From: an uncultured Alcaligenaceae bacterium
Lineage (GTDB): Bacteria > Pseudomonadota > Gammaproteobacteria > Burkholderiales > Burkholderiaceae_B
Length of the DNA: 9,252 nt
Direction: 5' to 3'
Assembly (NCBI GenBank): GCA_937952975.1
Contig: CALFXX010000008.1
Coordinates: 1 to 9,252, forward strand
Part shown: positions 6,834 to 9,252 of the stretch, piece after piece
How positions within the stretch are numbered: position 1 is the first letter of the stretch
Layout of the letters: each line of letters begins with the position of its first letter
Notes under the pieces: model-generated
What the model saw: the letters and a program-made list of their open reading frames with translations, nothing else
What the model was told of the DNA's origin: nothing
Databases searched by the model: none
Position numbers and translations under genes: made by a program

Positions 6834-7796
6834 ATGAAAAATCGACTTGGTATTGCAATCGCAGCGCTGCTTTGCGCTCTGGCGCTCTTTACAAGCGTGG
6901 CACCAGCAGCAGAAAAACCAACAAGACTTGTGATTTTTGCGGCCGGTGGACCGGTCGATTTTGTTGCTCGTCAGTTTGCTGAAAAACTATCCAAAACGTT
7001 GGCGACTGACGTTATCGTAGAGGCCAAGCCCGGAGCCAATGGCATTATTGCCGCTCAAAGCGTTATCGCAAGCGACCCCGATGGCACCGCACTATTCTTT
7101 TCAAGCTCAGGGCTCTTCACAATCTCGCCGATCTTTCAAACACTGCCCTTTGATATCGATCGCGATCTGGTGGCCGTGTCACGTATCGTCGTCAATGCCT
7201 CGGCAGTTGCCATCGATGCCAATATCCCAGCAACAAATGTTGCCGAGTTTATTGCCTACGCGAAAGCAAAAAATCAAGTCATCGACTTTGGATCCCCGGG
7301 TTTAGGCAACATCACTCAGCTGTGGATTGAACAATTGTCAGATGCCACGGGCTTGCGCATCATGGCTATCCCATACAAAGGCATCGCACCTGTGATGGTC
7401 GACGTCATGGGAGGACGGTTAGCAGGAACAATTGGTGACCTACCGGCTTTCTTACCCCACATCAACTCGGGGCGCATGCGAGTGATTGGACTGGTCGGCG
7501 AGACGCGTAATCCCGCAGTACCCAATATCCCCACCGTTCACGAGCAGGGCTATCAAGGTCTCAATGCCCTGTCTTGGTATGGAGTATTTGTGTCAAGCAA
7601 AACACCCAGCTCGATCATCAATCAGTTGAACACTGCATTCAAGCAAACCCTGTCTGATCCGACTTTGCGCGAGACTCTCAGAGCAGCGGGTGTTGAGCCA
7701 GCTGCCTCAACACCTTCCGAGCTGACAGCGCTTGTTCAAGCTGACCGCGCACGCTGGGCGGCACTCATCAAACAAAAACAATTAAAAATGGAGTAA
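6834..7796 (+). CDS. Bug/TctC-family periplasmic solute-binding protein, receptor 1
   Basis: A 320-aa extracytoplasmic receptor of the tripartite tricarboxylate transporter (Bug) family, which binds carboxylates and related small molecules. A signal peptide runs from residue 1 to about 25 (basic start MKNR, hydrophobic core, APA before the predicted cut), giving a mature protein of usual size. The family pattern is present: AGGPVD (37-42), VEAKPGANG, DPDG, PYKG..PVMVDVMGG, and SWYGVFV near the C-terminal lobe. The first ligand loop is unusual: it reads VIFAAGGPVD where its neighbour has VVPFPPGGAVD, so it is about one residue shorter and lacks the prolines. The Asp (D42) is kept. It is the first gene of an operon with a second receptor 4 nt downstream. 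No TctA or TctB membrane gene is in the window, so it may use a distant transporter or act as a sensor. The ligand is unknown. Confidence 0.94.
   Translation: MKNRLGIAIAALLCALALFTSVAPAAEKPTRLVIFAAGGPVDFVARQFAEKLSKTLATDVIVEAKPGANGIIAAQSVIASDPDGTALFFSSSGLFTISPIFQTLPFDIDRDLVAVSRIVVNASAVAIDANIPATNVAEFIAYAKAKNQVIDFGSPGLGNITQLWIEQLSDATGLRIMAIPYKGIAPVMVDVMGGRLAGTIGDLPAFLPHINSGRMRVIGLVGETRNPAVPNIPTVHEQGYQGLNALSWYGVFVSSKTPSSIINQLNTAFKQTLSDPTLRETLRAAGVEPAASTPSELTALVQADRARWAALIKQKQLKME
7790..7793 (+). promoter_or_regulatory. Ribosome binding site of Bug receptor 2, inside the end of receptor 1
   Basis: GGAG overlaps the last sense codon of receptor 1, just before its TAA, and lies 7 nt from the ATG at 7801. 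Only 4 nt separate the two genes, which implies one mRNA and probably coupled translation. Confidence 0.65.
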
Positions 7797-7800
7797 GTGC

Positions 7801-8778
7801 ATGATTCAAGCAACGTTACAAGCTGCCAGAGGCTTACTCTTTAGCTTCATGCTGATCCCCTTTGCTACCTGGGCGCAAACGCCCTACCCGTCAAAGCCAA
7901 TACGAATCGTCGTCCCGTTTCCGCCAGGTGGTGCTGTAGATATTGTGGGGCGCGCGCTAGCTCAGAACCTGTCGAGCGCCTTCGCCCAACCTGTTGTCGT
8001 TGAAAACAAGCCAGGCGCCAATGGCGTGATTGGCTCAGCACTGGTGGCAAAAGCTGAGCCCGACGGCTACACCTTGCTACTGAGTGCGCTGGGCGCCATC
8101 ACAGTTATCCCGCACGTGCGCGACGTTGGCTACGATCCACTCAAAAGCCTTATGCCCGTCACGCAAGCAGTACGCTTATCTCTAGTGTGGCTAGCGCGGC
8201 CAGGCCTCGACGCCAAAACCATGGCTGATCTCATCAAGCTAGACAAGGCTGGAGTCAAGCTTTCGGCTGGCAATTCTGGTAACGGTAGCCCCAATCATCT
8301 TGCGATTGAACAGTTCAATCTGATGGCAGGTACAAACCTGACTTCGGTGCCCTACCGAGGCGAAAGCCCAGCACTGACTGACTTGATGGGGGGGCAAATT
8401 GACCTGGCGGTGATTACCTTGGTGGCAGCCACCGTACCGCTCAACGCGGGCAGTATCAAACTACTCGCCACCTCGGGCTCTAAAGCACCACAGTCGATGC
8501 CTCAACTCGCTACGGTCGCTGGGTCGACCGGTCTAAAAGAATACTCAGCCGAAGCTTGGCAAGGCGTTTTTGTACCTGCAGGTACAGCGCCCGAGATCGT
8601 TACGCGCCTCAACGCAGAAATTGTAAAAATCCTCCATTCGCCAGAGGTCAGCAAATTTTTGTTAGACCGCGGCACTGAACCTGTTGGCAATAGTGTTTCA
8701 GAGTTTTCGGCGCTCGTGCAGACTGAGTTTGTTAAATATGGCGAACTCGCCAAAAAAATCCAATTAAAAGTTGAGTGA
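7801..8778 (+). CDS. Bug/TctC-family periplasmic solute-binding protein, receptor 2
   Basis: A 325-aa receptor of the same family as the preceding gene, exported to the periplasm. The signal peptide covers residues 1-25: one Arg at 10, the core LLFSFMLIPFA, and TWA before the cut. The mature start YPSKPIRIVVPFPPGGAVD is canonical, with D47 in the ligand loop. ENKPGANG, EPDGYTLL, SGNGSPNHLA, PYRGESPALTDLMGGQ and AWQGVFVPAG follow in the usual order. Both receptors end in similar tails (KQKQLKME and AKKIQLKVE), consistent with an old tandem duplication, but they differ across most of their length and so probably bind different ligands or carry out different steps. The next gene starts 5 nt after the stop. 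As with receptor 1, no membrane transporter partner is visible and the ligand cannot be inferred. Confidence 0.96.
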   Translation: MIQATLQAARGLLFSFMLIPFATWAQTPYPSKPIRIVVPFPPGGAVDIVGRALAQNLSSAFAQPVVVENKPGANGVIGSALVAKAEPDGYTLLLSALGAITVIPHVRDVGYDPLKSLMPVTQAVRLSLVWLARPGLDAKTMADLIKLDKAGVKLSAGNSGNGSPNHLAIEQFNLMAGTNLTSVPYRGESPALTDLMGGQIDLAVITLVAATVPLNAGSIKLLATSGSKAPQSMPQLATVAGSTGLKEYSAEAWQGVFVPAGTAPEIVTRLNAEIVKILHSPEVSKFLLDRGTEPVGNSVSEFSALVQTEFVKYGELAKKIQLKVE

Positions 8779-8783
8779 TCGTG

Positions 8784-9252
8784 ATGGCAAATAATCTTTG
8801 TGTACGTTTTGTGAAAGCGGCTAGCGGCGCGATTGATGCAAGCCACTTTGCCGTCTCTTCTGAGGCCATCCCTAGCGCAGAGTCGGGCGATATCGTAGTG
8901 CAAAACGCGTTTGTCTCACTCGACCCTTATCAACGTCGTCAGATGATGCCCAACGTCGCTTACGCCAATCCCTTGAATCTAGGTGACGTGATGGTAGGGC
9001 GAGCTATTGGACAGGTCGTTGAATCAAAGCACGCAGATTTTAAGGTTGGCGACTGGGCGCTAGGCCATTTCGGTTGGCAGCGTTACACCAAGATCAAAGC
9101 GTCTGGCGCAGAGAGGATCAACCTAGATGGCTTTTCTGCCTCGACTTATCTGGGTGCGCTGGGTAGCCCTGGCGTCACTGCGTGGGTGGGCCTACGCGCG
9201 ATCGCAAAGGCCGTCGCGACAGATACGGTTGTGATCTCTGCTGCTACCGGCG
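8784..9252 (+). CDS. NADP-dependent MDR-family oxidoreductase (PTGR/CurA-like), 3'-truncated by window
   Basis: The first 156 codons of a zinc-independent medium-chain dehydrogenase/reductase of the leukotriene B4 dehydrogenase / prostaglandin reductase / CurA group. These cytoplasmic enzymes usually reduce the double bond of alpha,beta-unsaturated ketones or aldehydes with NADPH. Recognisable segments are SLDPYQRR (45-52), VMVGRAIGQVVES (69-81), FKVGDWALGHFGWQ (from 86), LGALGSPGVTAWVGL, and the start of the Rossmann fold (VVISAATG) where the window ends. The frame is open to the last base, so no stop is seen; family members are about 330-350 aa. The ATG at 8784 is taken as the start. An adjacent in-frame GTG at 8781 is possible and is 5 nt from a weak GAG, against 8 nt for the ATG. 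It lies 5 nt after receptor 2, so all three genes are likely one operon. The substrate is unknown. Confidence 0.93.
   Translation, partial: MANNLCVRFVKAASGAIDASHFAVSSEAIPSAESGDIVVQNAFVSLDPYQRRQMMPNVAYANPLNLGDVMVGRAIGQVVESKHADFKVGDWALGHFGWQRYTKIKASGAERINLDGFSASTYLGALGSPGVTAWVGLRAIAKAVATDTVVISAATG

Noticed and set aside
8502..8903. 133-codon minus-strand open frame across the end of receptor 2 and the start of the MDR gene
   Set aside because: It is antisense to two well-supported genes, has no domain, and is explained by their codon structure.
1..9252. CRISPR array, tRNA, rRNA, insertion sequence or prophage
   Set aside because: No regularly spaced repeats, cloverleaf, transposase or terminal repeats were seen on either strand.

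Overview
The window most likely comes from a betaproteobacterium of the order Burkholderiales, probably Alcaligenaceae-like. This is an inference from gene content, not a search result. The clues are two adjacent Bug/TctC-type periplasmic receptors, a family strongly expanded in that group, a FadB/FadJ-type fusion enzyme, and moderate GC. I see no mobile element, CRISPR array, rRNA or tRNA.

Layout. Bases 1-1829 (+) hold the last six-sevenths or so of a bifunctional enoyl-CoA hydratase / 3-hydroxyacyl-CoA dehydrogenase. Its start lies before the window. An AT-rich convergent gap (1830-2009) follows, with a perfect 15-bp terminator hairpin. On the minus strand, read from 6332 down to 2010, come an ABC ATPase, an ABC-2 permease, a large membrane-anchored GldG-like auxiliary protein, and then a classical short-chain dehydrogenase. 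The three ABC genes are tightly coupled: a TAATG overlap, then a 9-nt gap with the ribosome binding site over the upstream stop. They form one GldA-GldF-GldG-like transporter unit. The dehydrogenase sits 82 nt further on and may be read through from it or have its own promoter.

A divergent intergenic region of about 500 bp (6333-6833) contains A/T tracts and an imperfect nested hairpin but no convincing gene. From 6834 on the plus strand there is a compact operon: Bug receptor 1, Bug receptor 2 (4-nt gap) and the first 156 codons of an MDR-family NADP-dependent oxidoreductase (5-nt gap), which runs off the end of the window.

How the genes may work together. The Bug-Bug-MDR cluster looks like uptake or sensing of an organic acid linked to reduction of an unsaturated carbonyl compound. 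The fusion enzyme and the dehydrogenase are compatible with acyl-CoA or alcohol catabolism. The ABC unit belongs to a family known from Bacteroidetes gliding motility, whose substrate in proteobacteria is unestablished. Nothing here is clearly a wholly new system. The most useful leads are the ABC unit without its frequent DUF4340 partner, the receptor pair with one altered ligand loop, and the structured divergent intergenic region.
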